Source of the DNA: Candidatus Nitrotoga sp. LAW
GTDB lineage: Bacteria; Pseudomonadota; Gammaproteobacteria; Burkholderiales; Gallionellaceae
NCBI GenBank assembly: GCA_003402315.1
Contig: QFXI01000016.1
Location: 62,001 to 126,000 of the forward strand
DNA: 64,000 nucleotides
Direction: 5' to 3'
In this document: in pieces, positions 27,012-35,800 of the stretch
How the letters are laid out: every line of letters begins with the position of its first letter
Position numbering within the stretch: the stretch's first letter is position 1
Notes under the pieces: model-generated
Told to the model about the DNA's origin: nothing
Databases searched by the model: none
Seen by the model: only the letters and a program-made list of their open reading frames with translations
Translations under genes and position numbers: made by a program

Positions 27012-27911
27012 TCATATCCAAATAATCAAAATTCCCACTGCCAAAATTAATCCCCCTTTAATCACATAATACAAAGGCCGATTCCAAGCTTTTAATTTTC
27101 GACGGTACTGGCCTGCCAACCAAATAAAACGGAATACTTTATTGATGCCGCCGGTTTGATCCCCGGTTTCATTGGGCGAACTTGCTGCGGTCATGATTGT
27201 TCTGCCTAACCATTTGTTAACCATTTGTGCCCAGCGGTAGCGCATTGGACGTTCAATGTCGCAAAACAAAATAATTCGATTGGTATCGCAACCATTTTGC
27301 GCCCAATGAATATAGGTTTCATCAAAAACAACGGCCTGCCCATCCCGCCAACTATAGCGTTGGCCATCAACCTCTATAAAACAGCGATCATTATTTGGCG
27401 TTACCAAACCAAGGTGATAGCGCAATGAGCCCGCAAAAGGGTCGCGATGCTCATTGAGTTTTCCACCTGGCCCTAATTCTGCAAACATAGCGGCTTTCAC
27501 ACATGGAATAGCGCGCAATAGTGCAACTGTTTTGGGGCAATAGTATTCAGCTGACGGATGGCTGGCGTCATACCATTTTAAATAAAAGCGTTTCCACCCG
27601 TTTTTAAAAAAAGAATTAAATCCTGCATCATCATTTTTTTGTGTAGATTTAATCTTCTCTAAAGCTTGCAAATTAAGCGCTTCATCCCTGATTAATTCCC
27701 AATTTTTTTCCAGCAATTCCAAGCCACGGAAGTTGCTGACAGGAAAATAGGCAGTGTAAGGAACCCCCGAAAACAGGTACATGAATAGGTTCATCGGGGC
27801 CACAATGGACGAGTGATCGAATAACTGACGAAATAGGGGGAGACGGACTTTACCCCGAAAATGTACGGTAAAAATTGATATCAAATAAATTGAGATTACT
27901 GCCCATTTCAT
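27012..27911 (-). CDS. lpxO: Aspartyl/asparaginyl beta-hydroxylase family protein (LpxO-like)
   Basis: A 299-residue protein with an N-terminal hydrophobic anchor (AVISIYLISIFTVHF) and a C-terminal membrane helix (YVIKGGLILAVGILIIWI) around an Fe(II)/2-oxoglutarate dioxygenase core. Metal ligands are His155-x-Asp157 in LNEHRDPFAGSLRYHLGL and His202 in DETYIHWAQN; the cosubstrate Arg lies in DTNRIILFCD. LpxO enzymes hydroxylate the secondary acyl chain of lipid A at the inner membrane, and the two anchors fit that place. The assignment to lipid A rests on family resemblance; other substrates are possible. Confidence 0.8.
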   Translation of the reverse strand: MKWAVISIYLISIFTVHFRGKVRLPLFRQLFDHSSIVAPMNLFMYLFSGVPYTAYFPVSNFRGLELLEKNWELIRDEALNLQALEKIKSTQKNDDAGFNSFFKNGWKRFYLKWYDASHPSAEYYCPKTVALLRAIPCVKAAMFAELGPGGKLNEHRDPFAGSLRYHLGLVTPNNDRCFIEVDGQRYSWRDGQAVVFDETYIHWAQNGCDTNRIILFCDIERPMRYRWAQMVNKWLGRTIMTAASSPNETGDQTGGINKVFRFIWLAGQYRRKLKAWNRPLYYVIKGGLILAVGILIIWI

Positions 27912-27999
27912 AACAATTTCTCCATTGACTGCTTTTCAAAGTGGGATTTTATTTTGATCATAAAATAAATTTTATTGAATCACTTTTAAAATTATATAG

Positions 28000-29067
28000 T
28001 TACAATGTAAATTCTTTATCTGTTTCTTTCGATAAAGAAAAGAGATCCCAGGCAGCGATAAACATTGCTGCAATTACCGGACCGATAATAAAACCGTTCA
28101 AACCAAAAAGAGCCATGCCGCCAAGTGTGGAAATAAGTACTACGTAGTCTGGCATTTGTGTGTCCTTACCGACGAGTATAGGCCGAAGAATGTTATCAAT
28201 CATTCCGATCACAAGCACACCGAATGCAATCAAAATTATGCCGTTCCAAATTTCACCGGTGACGAGAAAATAAATCGCGACCGGCGCCCATATTAATGCT
28301 GCTCCAATTGCAGGTAATAAAGAAAGAAACGCCATCAAAACGCCCCATAATAGGGGCCCCTGAATATCAAGAATCCAGAAAATTATCCCCCCTAACGCGC
28401 CTTGCATCGCAGCGACAGCGATGTTGCCTTTTACCGTTGCACGAAGAACCGTAATGAATTTGCTGAACAAATACCGTTTATGCTCCATGCTTAATGGAAT
28501 TGCTTGTCTGATTCGCCCGGATAAACCAGAACCCTCACGCAGCAGGAAAAACAGCAAATACAACATGATGCCAAAACTGATAATGAAGTCGAAAGTATTT
28601 TGACCAATAGTGAAAGCCTGAGCCGCAATAAATTTACTGCCTTCCAGTACGCCAGTAGATATTTTTTCCTGCAACGCAGAAATATTTCCGAATCCGAAAC
28701 GGTCCAGTAAATCGACTATCCATCGCGGCAACATGTTGATTATCTGTTGGAAATACGTGCCGAAATGTAGCTCCCATGATTGAAGCTTTTGGTAAAAATG
28801 CATTCCTTCTTGTACTAGCGAAGCGGTAATAAATGCTAGCGGAAGAATTACGATAACCAAACAAAGCACCAAAGTGGCGAGCGCAGCCAAATTCCGTTTG
28901 CCACGTGTTATAACAAGTAAACGACGATAGAGAGGGGTAAACAGTATGGCAAGGACAGTGCCCCAAAAAACGGCTCCAAAAAATGGCCATACGATCCAAC
29001 CGAATGCAATAGAGACGATAGCTAACAGGAGTAAAAATATTTTTTTCTGAAAGTCGGAGGAGTTCAT
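28000..29067 (-). CDS. AI-2E family transporter (PerM/YdiK-like)
   Basis: About 355 residues with seven to eight membrane helices in the AI-2 exporter/PerM layout: an N-terminal pair (IFLLLLAIVSIAFGWIVWPFFGAVFW), a long amphipathic middle and the conserved C-terminal cluster. That cluster includes LLPAIGAALIWAPVAIYFLVTG, GMIDNILRPILVG and STLGGMALFGLNGFIIGPVIAAMF. The family exports small molecules or acts as ion/H+ antiporters, and its substrate is uncertain. Neither candidate ATG (29097 or 29067) has a good ribosome site. I prefer 29067 because family members start close to the first helix. Confidence 0.85.
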   Translation of the reverse strand: MNSSDFQKKIFLLLLAIVSIAFGWIVWPFFGAVFWGTVLAILFTPLYRRLLVITRGKRNLAALATLVLCLVIVILPLAFITASLVQEGMHFYQKLQSWELHFGTYFQQIINMLPRWIVDLLDRFGFGNISALQEKISTGVLEGSKFIAAQAFTIGQNTFDFIISFGIMLYLLFFLLREGSGLSGRIRQAIPLSMEHKRYLFSKFITVLRATVKGNIAVAAMQGALGGIIFWILDIQGPLLWGVLMAFLSLLPAIGAALIWAPVAIYFLVTGEIWNGIILIAFGVLVIGMIDNILRPILVGKDTQMPDYVVLISTLGGMALFGLNGFIIGPVIAAMFIAAWDLFSLSKETDKEFTL

Positions 29068-29362
29068 ATGTAATTCTGGAGGCCAGGTAAATGGCATTCA
29101 TTATTTTAATGTCCAATGTTACCTGAACTTAGTGTTCAAGGTAGATTAGAAGTATCCAGTTTACTTGAACCGAGTCGGCTGCCAAGCCAATGTTAAGGAG
29201 GCTTCGGGAGACCGTATAAGTGTTGACGATTTGAATTTAAAAATTTAATGGGTATCCACTTCACGCACATAACAAGCAGCAGATGGGTTACAGCATCTCC
29301 ACGCTGCAACTATACTAAGGGGATGCTAGAAGGCATCGTGGGCAATTAATTAATAATCAATA

Positions 29363-29539
29363 TTAACGGTTACGATTTACGTATACCAAAACCCATGCGC
29401 ACGCAGTTAATATCCACGAAATCATTTTAGTTGTGCTCGAAGTATCAATTAAATCCATTTGCAGCACTACTGTAAGTGCGCTGAAATTAATGGCTAAAAG
29501 TGAACATAGCATAAAATATGGCAGAAATGACTTTAACAT
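29363..29539 (-). CDS. Small two-helix membrane protein (hypothetical)
   Basis: A 58-residue frame starting MLKSFLPYFMLCSLLAINFS and ending VYVNRNR. It is preceded by a good ribosome site (GAGAGGG, about 9 bases before ATG). It predicts two hydrophobic helices, residues 5-26 and 39-54, with a short polar loop between. It stands about 140 bp downstream of another small membrane protein on the same strand and may be co-transcribed with it. No family recognised. Confidence 0.5.
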   Translation of the reverse strand: MLKSFLPYFMLCSLLAINFSALTVVLQMDLIDTSSTTKMISWILTACAWVLVYVNRNR

Positions 29540-29678
29540 GGCTATTTACCCTCTCTAATGATTACAGGTGATTTTCTTTGTTATAAAACTATACTTGATC
29601 AAACTTAAAGGAGCCATATGCAGTGTACGGTACTGGCAAATGATGATTAAATAAATTCACTACAATCAGATCAAGGGA

Positions 29679-30125
29679 TTATTTTTGGGTGGCAGTCACA
29701 TTTACTTCCCCATTTCCTTTGCCCGGACGACGATATACACCTTTCACAACTTCTCCAATAATTCCACCAAAATTGGCAGCTTCCACTACCAAGATGAGAC
29801 AGGGTCCCCAGTACGCAAGAGGGATTTGAAAAAACATATCTACATCTGTAGATGGGTTTTCAAAATAGGTCATATAGACAAAGTTGATACAGCGTACAAA
29901 CAGGGGGGGTAAGCAAGCCAACCATTTTCCGCCCAGACCAAAAATCCAGGACACCACGAAACCCGCCACGAATGGCACCAAAAATATATCTATCATCCAG
30001 AGGAAAGTAAATGTGGATATCCCCGTAAACACCTCGATATTGACCCCCAGCGCTTTATCTCCCAAATAATTCAATGCCATACCAACCAACACAGCAATAA
30101 ATCCTTTAACGTAACGGGAATTCAT
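29679..30125 (-). CDS. Hypothetical four-helix membrane protein
   Basis: A 148-residue protein with about four membrane helices: near 8-25, 37-65 (two close segments, FLWMIDIFLVPFVAGFVVSWIFG), 68-85 and 103-127. The C-terminus is basic and ends in a flexible tail. The strong site AAGGAGTAA precedes the ATG. I do not recognise a family. It is divergently transcribed from a MocR-type regulator with a 176-bp shared gap, and regulators of that class often control a divergent gene, so it is a candidate target. Confidence 0.65.
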   Translation of the reverse strand: MNSRYVKGFIAVLVGMALNYLGDKALGVNIEVFTGISTFTFLWMIDIFLVPFVAGFVVSWIFGLGGKWLACLPPLFVRCINFVYMTYFENPSTDVDMFFQIPLAYWGPCLILVVEAANFGGIIGEVVKGVYRRPGKGNGEVNVTATQK

Positions 30126-30251
30126 CTTGATTACTCCTTTTTAAAAAGCTACTTATTTTTAAAGGCGTTAGTAGGGGCTGGTTACTTAAAAGCTATTTTA
30201 TATTTGTCCCTATCCTCCAGTGCTTACATTACTAGACAATAATCTGACAAT

Positions 30252-30294
30252 ACAGGTACAGTTGTGCTTGTATTTAACCAACCTGTACTGGTTC
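30252..30294. promoter_or_regulatory. Candidate operator for the MocR-type regulator
   Basis: Two related sites, ACAGGTACAGTTG (30252-30264) and AACCTGTACTGGTTC (30280-30294), lie just before the regulator's start in the divergent gap. They can be read as an inverted pair (GTACAG.T with AACCTGTAC). Paired sites in the shared promoter are usual for autoregulated MocR proteins. Prediction only. Confidence 0.4.
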
Positions 30295-30301
30295 ATTAAC
30301 C

Positions 30302-31708
30302 ATGCCAATATTAAGTTTAGATCCAAACGATCCTTTTCCGTTGATTGATCAGATTGCCGATGGCATCAAAAAAATGATAGATAGCAAGGCAATTCGATCG
30401 GGTGCGCGCATGCCTTCAATACGAAAATTTGCCCAGAACCACGGAGTAAGCCGCTTCACTGTTGTCCAGGCATATGACAAGCTGGTGGCCATGGAATATC
30501 TGTATTCGAGGCAAGGCTCCGGTTTCTATGTTTCATCTCGTTTAGCACCTCGTGATTCATCGGAAGCGGCATATAAACTTGATAGCGTAATAGATGTCGT
30601 TTGGCTGTTAAGAAATTCGCTTAAGGATCGCGCCAGTAAGACAATGCCGGGGGCATGGTGGCTTCCAGCCTCATGGATGGTAGAAACAGGTATCAAAAAA
30701 AGTTTGCGGGCATTGTCATTAAAAGACGGGGAATTTCTTACTGCCTATGGCACGCCGGGCGGTTATTTACCCTTGAGGGACCTACTGCAAAGAAAATTAT
30801 CCAGTATCGGCGTTGTGGCAGATACCTCGCAGATTATCCTGACTACAGGAGTGACACATGCAATGGACTTGGTAACCCGATATTTTGTACGGGCAGGAGA
30901 TGCTGTATTAGTCGATGACCCGGGATATTTTATTCTTTTCGGAGGGCTGAAATCATTTGGCGCTAAAATTGTCGGGGTACCCTGGAATCAGGATGGCCCT
31001 GATACCCATGCGATGGAAGCGCTGATAAAAGAACATCATCCCAAGCTCTTTTTTACCAATACGATTTTGCATAACCCGACCGGTGCCAGTATTAGCCAGC
31101 CTGTTGCCCATCGCATGCTTCAGCTGGCCGAAAAATACGACATGATGCTGGTTGAGGATGACATATATGGTGATTTTCATCCTGCAACGGCAACTCGTCT
31201 TGCTACACTCGACCAGCTCAATCGGGTGATCTATGTAAGCAGCTTCTCGAAATCGGTCTCAGCAAGTCTGCGTGTTGGATATTTTGCATGTAACCGAGAA
31301 ATTGCAGAGAGCCTCTGTGATGTTAAGTTATTGACAGGCCTTACCACTTCAGAAGTGAGCGAACGGCTGATATATCAGCTCTTGACTGATGGCCATTATC
31401 GAAAACATCTGGATAAGCTTCGGGCAAAATTACAACTGGCGCGACAGAACACGATCGCTAAACTCGAAAATATTGGCTTCACACTTTATTGTGAGCCAGA
31501 AGGCGGAATGTTTGTTTGGGCAAAACTGAATAGCTTAAATAACGCGGCTGAAATTGCAAGCCTCGCAGCAAAAGAAGGAATCATGCTCGCTCCCGGAAAC
31601 ATGTTCCGGCCGCACCAGGAATCCTCATCTTGGTTCAGGTTTAACGTAGCCCATTGCGGCGACGATGCAACGTTCGAGTTTTTTAAACAATGGCAGATTC
31701 AACACTGA
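30302..31708 (+). CDS. MocR-family transcription regulator (GntR helix-turn-helix plus aminotransferase-like domain)
   Basis: A 468-residue fusion. Residues 1-80 form a GntR winged helix (IRSGARMPSIRKFAQNHGVSRFTVVQAYDKLVAMEYLYSRQGSGFYV). The rest is a fold-type I PLP domain with DDPGYFI, NPTGASIS, DIYGDFH and the PLP lysine Lys317 in SSFSKSVSASLRVGYFA. Such proteins use PLP or an amino-compound adduct as effector instead of acting as enzymes. No pyridoxal or GABA genes are adjacent. The nearest possible target is the divergent four-helix membrane protein, and paired operator-like repeats lie directly before its ATG. Confidence 0.9.
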   Translation: MPILSLDPNDPFPLIDQIADGIKKMIDSKAIRSGARMPSIRKFAQNHGVSRFTVVQAYDKLVAMEYLYSRQGSGFYVSSRLAPRDSSEAAYKLDSVIDVVWLLRNSLKDRASKTMPGAWWLPASWMVETGIKKSLRALSLKDGEFLTAYGTPGGYLPLRDLLQRKLSSIGVVADTSQIILTTGVTHAMDLVTRYFVRAGDAVLVDDPGYFILFGGLKSFGAKIVGVPWNQDGPDTHAMEALIKEHHPKLFFTNTILHNPTGASISQPVAHRMLQLAEKYDMMLVEDDIYGDFHPATATRLATLDQLNRVIYVSSFSKSVSASLRVGYFACNREIAESLCDVKLLTGLTTSEVSERLIYQLLTDGHYRKHLDKLRAKLQLARQNTIAKLENIGFTLYCEPEGGMFVWAKLNSLNNAAEIASLAAKEGIMLAPGNMFRPHQESSSWFRFNVAHCGDDATFEFFKQWQIQH

Positions 31709-31795
31709 AGCATGGATGGTTTATTTCTCAATTTGCCCATGCTGTGACCCATAAATCAATCTAAAAATTAACAAAAGCGCTTGACATTACGCTGG

Positions 31796-31994
31796 TTATT
31801 CACAACTTGCGTATATATCCGACAACAAAAATTATTTTACCAGTGCATTTAAAATATAATCTTAATATATTGTTTTTATTATGAATAATTTATGCCTATG
31901 AAATAGGCAATTAAGCAAAACTGTATATAATATGAGCGGTTAGCTTAGTTATATTGAAATTATCCACATTGTTATCCACAGTTTTTGTGGACAA
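31796..31994. promoter_or_regulatory. Cluster of DnaA boxes in an AT-rich stretch
   Basis: TTATTCACA is at 31796-31804. Two perfect TTATCCACA boxes are at 31960-31968 and 31972-31980. TTGTCCACA, one mismatch from consensus, lies on the minus strand at 31986-31994. The 150 bases between the first and the cluster are very AT-rich (many TATA/TTAATA runs). This resembles a DnaA-binding locus. No dnaA, dnaN or rep gene is nearby. Confidence 0.6.
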
Positions 31995-32271
31995 CATAAA
32001 ATACTTAATAAAGTCAGTTAGGTTCATTAAACACTGTAGGCATTTACGTAAGAAACCTTGCTAATGCCCATTAGTAAATGTCGCCCAGAAGTGGCATTTG
32101 TCAAGATAACTTGAATCCGCCTGCCAAAAATAGCAAACCAAGTTACTCATTACTTTTAGCGCGCTACCACCGAATACCATTCCATAAAATGGACTCCCAT
32201 CAAGTAAAAACGAAACCGCAAAATGAACCAGAGTACCTATTTGCTCATGATGGCGATCCCAACACACTAGA
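31995..32271. other. Non-coding stretch between DnaA boxes and intron remnant
   Basis: No supported gene. With the adjacent segment up to 32.85 kb it appears to be a landing zone for mobile DNA. The bases between 32395 and 32511 are likewise AT-rich and empty. Confidence 0.4.
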
Positions 32272-32394
32272 GCTTGGGTGGATGCGAACGGATTGACGCT
32301 TCACCCAGACAAAACTCATGTTGGAGATTGCCGGGTAGAAGGTCAAGGATTCGAATTTCTGGGATACTGGTTTGAAGACTGCGACGACTATTAA
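32272..32394 (+). pseudogene. Remnant of a group II intron reverse transcriptase/maturase
   Basis: A frame of about 40 codons reading AWVDANGLTLHPDKTHVGD then CRVEGQGFEFLGYWFED ends at TAA (32392-32394). The LHPDKT..D...GFEFLGY.F pattern is the end of the reverse transcriptase palm/start of the thumb in group II intron-encoded proteins. No upstream catalytic domain (YADD) and no recognisable intron ribozyme remain, so this is a tail fragment. Confidence 0.7.
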
Positions 32395-32511
32395 AATGTT
32401 ACATCTACCCACATTTCAATAAAAATTTGTTGTCACATTAATCTCTAAAAACAAGCATTATCCATGCCAATATGGACAATAAAAACTTATACATAGCATA
32501 AATACAGCGTG

Positions 32512-32766
32512 TTACAAAAAATACGTGCTCACCACAATAACTCCGCGGGGTGCCATGTTAGGCGGACAGCTCACGAGGATGTGTACGTGATCTTTACTCA
32601 CAACACCTTTGACGATCCTAATTTCAAAGGCTTCGCATGTCTCTCTCACCAAGCCTCGGATTCGCTCCGCCACCTCTCCATTCAGCAACTTGTAGCGATA
32701 CTTCGTTACCCAGACAAAGTGATACTCAATTTGAAACACCGTATGACTGCCATATCTGTATTCCAT
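32512..32766 (-). pseudogene. tnpA: Truncated IS200-type Y1 transposase TnpA
   Basis: Starts MEYRYGSHTVFQIEYHFVWV at 32766, set by GGAGG six bases upstream; a longer frame to 32790 has no ribosome site. It keeps the HUH metal motif (SKDHVHILVS) and PPNMAP. It then diverges into RGVIVVSTYFL and stops after about 84 residues, against about 140 in intact family members. The catalytic tyrosine helix is therefore lost and the product cannot transpose. Confidence 0.8.
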
Positions 32767-32832
32767 ACCACACCTCCATTCGTGTGGCATATTGTCGCAG
32801 CTAAAGCTAACCGGCTAAAGCCGGTGGTTTAA
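32512..32832 (-). mobile_element. Truncated IS200/IS605-type insertion sequence
   Basis: It consists of the 5' part of a TnpA gene plus the left-end hairpin. ACCGGC (32810-32815) and GCCGGT (32820-32825) form a stem around TAAA, the kind of imperfect palindrome that TnpA recognises at IS200/IS605 ends. The other end is missing: coding similarity stops near 32550. Confidence 0.7.
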
Positions 32833-32855
32833 ACCTTGTGATTGATAATTAATTT

Positions 32856-35800
32856 ATGCCTGATTTGCATTCAACCTTGAAATATCCCCAGCAAAAGTCG
32901 AACGGTGACTTACCCAGCATTCCTTCCGCTCACTTTTCCATACTGGCTTTTGCCGTTGCATACACGCTGTTTGTAATCTACGGTAGTTTGGTACCACTTG
33001 ATTTTCATCCACAAACCTGGGATCAGGCATGGGAAACGTTTCAGCACATCAGGCTACTTAACGTCGGAACCCAAGGACGTGCAGACTGGGTCGCGAATGG
33101 TGTGCTCTACATTCCTGTTGGTTTTCTCACTGCCACCTTGTTTACGCGTTCAAAAAGGCATAGCACACTGGTCTTGGCATTTATCGGTTCGCTTCTGTTT
33201 TCATTCACTTTGGCTGTGGCAGTTGAATTTTCGCAGCTATTTTTTCCGCCCCGAACAGTATCAATCAACGATGTGGCTGCCGAGTTTATCGGTAGTGCCT
33301 TGGGAGCATTTATTGCAGTGCGTTGGCCAGATCAGTTCAGGTCATTCCTTTCCATGCTTATGGGAAATCCAGATCGTTTGGTTGCCCGCATATTAAAAAC
33401 ATATGCTATTGGTTATGTCGCGTTTAGCCTGTTTCCTTATGATTTTTTGGTATCAGTGCCAGAGCTTAAATGGAAGCTTGACTCGAGTAGTTGGGGCTGG
33501 CTGATAGCAATGGAACCCATGCGCGGCAATATCGCGCTTCCTCTTGCTAAGCTGTTTGCAGAAACTTTGGCCGTCATACCTTTGGGGTTGATACTCTGTC
33601 AATTAACAACTGGGCAACGGTCATGGTCTCCCACACGGCTATTCATCGCTGGCGGGAGTTTTGGGCTGATTATTGAGATTGCCCAATTTTTTATCGTTTC
33701 CGGTATTAGCCAAGGTCTTTCCGTGCTTACGCGTGCGGCGGGAATCTACCTGGGGGCATTGCTTTGGCGTCATCGTACACGTTTGCACTTATCACGGCTG
33801 GCATCCGAACTCAGGCGATTCGGCTTGCCCGTGGGTATCCTTTATCTGATTGCCTTGACTGCGGTAAATGGTTGGTTCGAACATCGCTGGATCAGTAGCG
33901 ACTCCGCCATGAATGCCCTCAATGACATTCATTTTCTCCCTTTCTATTATCATTACTACACCACGGAACAGGCTGCGTTGTTAAGTTTGGCGTCCGTATG
34001 CCTAATGTATGGATTTATTGGAATTTTGGTTTGGGCATCCTGGAATCCACCTGCGCTGGCAATGTTGTTGGCAACGTTGTTGGCTGGGTTCATGGAAACA
34101 AGCAAATTATTCCTGGAAAATCTTCATCCTGACCCTACCAACATTATCCTGGCCGGGTTTTCTGCCTGGGCAACAGCGAAACTGGCCAATCGGCTTACTT
34201 CGGCCCCTGTAACCTCTGCCGAGGTTTCAAAACACAATGACTCACCGGTAGTTGTGGCATCAAATTTTCCCATGCCTAGTCGTCCTTACGGCAGTGAAAC
34301 AGAAGCTGCTAGAACCAGGGAGCCAGCAATTAATAAGGAGCCGTTAGATACAACAACGTCGACGGTACCGCTTACCCTGCTTAAAAAGCCGTCATGGATG
34401 GATTACGCCGTTTTGATTGCGGGTCTAGCGTGTGTCGGCTGGGGGGTGGCGACCTTTCCTAATCAATCAGCCTTAATCGGTTTATTTTTTATTGGGTATT
34501 CGGTTCTGCTCTGGTACCGGCCACAGTCTCTACTTATTGTTGTTCCGGCCGCCTTGGCGCTTTTCGATTTCGCTCCTTGGAGTGGGCGCTTCTATTTCGA
34601 CGAGTTTGATTTTCTTCTCTTAACCAGCATTACCATCGGTTATGTCCGATTACCGGCTGCGCCGCGTCATTCAAAACGTGATTTACTGTTTCTCTGCCTC
34701 GCTATTTTGCTGGGTCTTTCCTATATTATCGGCACTGTCCGGGGTTTGTTGCCTTGGCAGATACCAGAGATAAACGCATTCACCAATTACTACAGCCCCT
34801 ATAACGCACTACGCATTGCCAAGGGGGCACTGTGGGCATTTCTTTTATATGGCATCCTCAGGCGATTGGCGTCTAATGGGCAGAATATTCGCAGTCTTTT
34901 CGCCCAAGGTATGGTAGTCGGATTGGCTGGAACGATTGCGGTGTTAATCTGGGAGCGATTCACGTTCCCAGGGTTATTCAATTTCACCGATGTTTATCGG
35001 GTGACCGGATCGTTCTCCCAAATGCATACCGGTGGAGCAGATATCGAGACCTTTCTTACACTATCAACCCCATTTTTAGTGGTGCAACTGTTTGAAAAGC
35101 GAAGCTGGATAACAAGGTTGGTCGGCATAGCGTTACTGGTTGGAGCCACCTACGGCGTGATGGTTACTTTTTCGCGAATTGGCTACGCTGCTTATGGCAT
35201 TGCTATGGCGCTTTCCCTGCTGGCGGCAATGGCAACATCAGGTAGTCAAGTGCGAATTTGGTCTTTCAAGCGCGGCATGGCCGCTTTCGCTCTTACGGCG
35301 TTGCTGCTCGCGGTGGCTGTACCCATTTTTAAAGGCCCGTTCACGCAGGCCCGCATGTCCCAGGCTGAAGCTGATATGGGAATACGTTTAGCCCATTGGT
35401 CCAGCGCTTTGCAGATGCGCGACCCGGGCTGGTCAACGGCATTGCTCGGGATGGGGATTGGGCGTTACCCGGAAACCCATTCTTGGCGTAGCAAAGAAAG
35501 TTTAGCCGCCACTTACCGGCTAGGCTCTGAAACTGGCAATATTTTTTTACGGCTAGGAATGGGTAGTCCGCTTTATATAGAGCAGTTCGTTACGATTGAG
35601 CCACACAGTAACTATTTGCTTAACCTGAATGCCCGAAGCGATCAGCCTAACACCCAAATCACCGTATCGATTTGCGAAAAATGGCTGCTCACCTCAGCAC
35701 GCTGCGCCTTTAAGTTAATTGATGTTACAGGAAACGGTCAGTGGCAATCACTTCAGGCTAATCTGCAATCAGATGAAGTGGGAGGTGGTTCCTGGTATGC

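Noticed and set aside
32509-32832. Plus-strand frame across the IS200 remnant
   Set aside because: It is the complement of the clear TnpA sequence on the minus strand.
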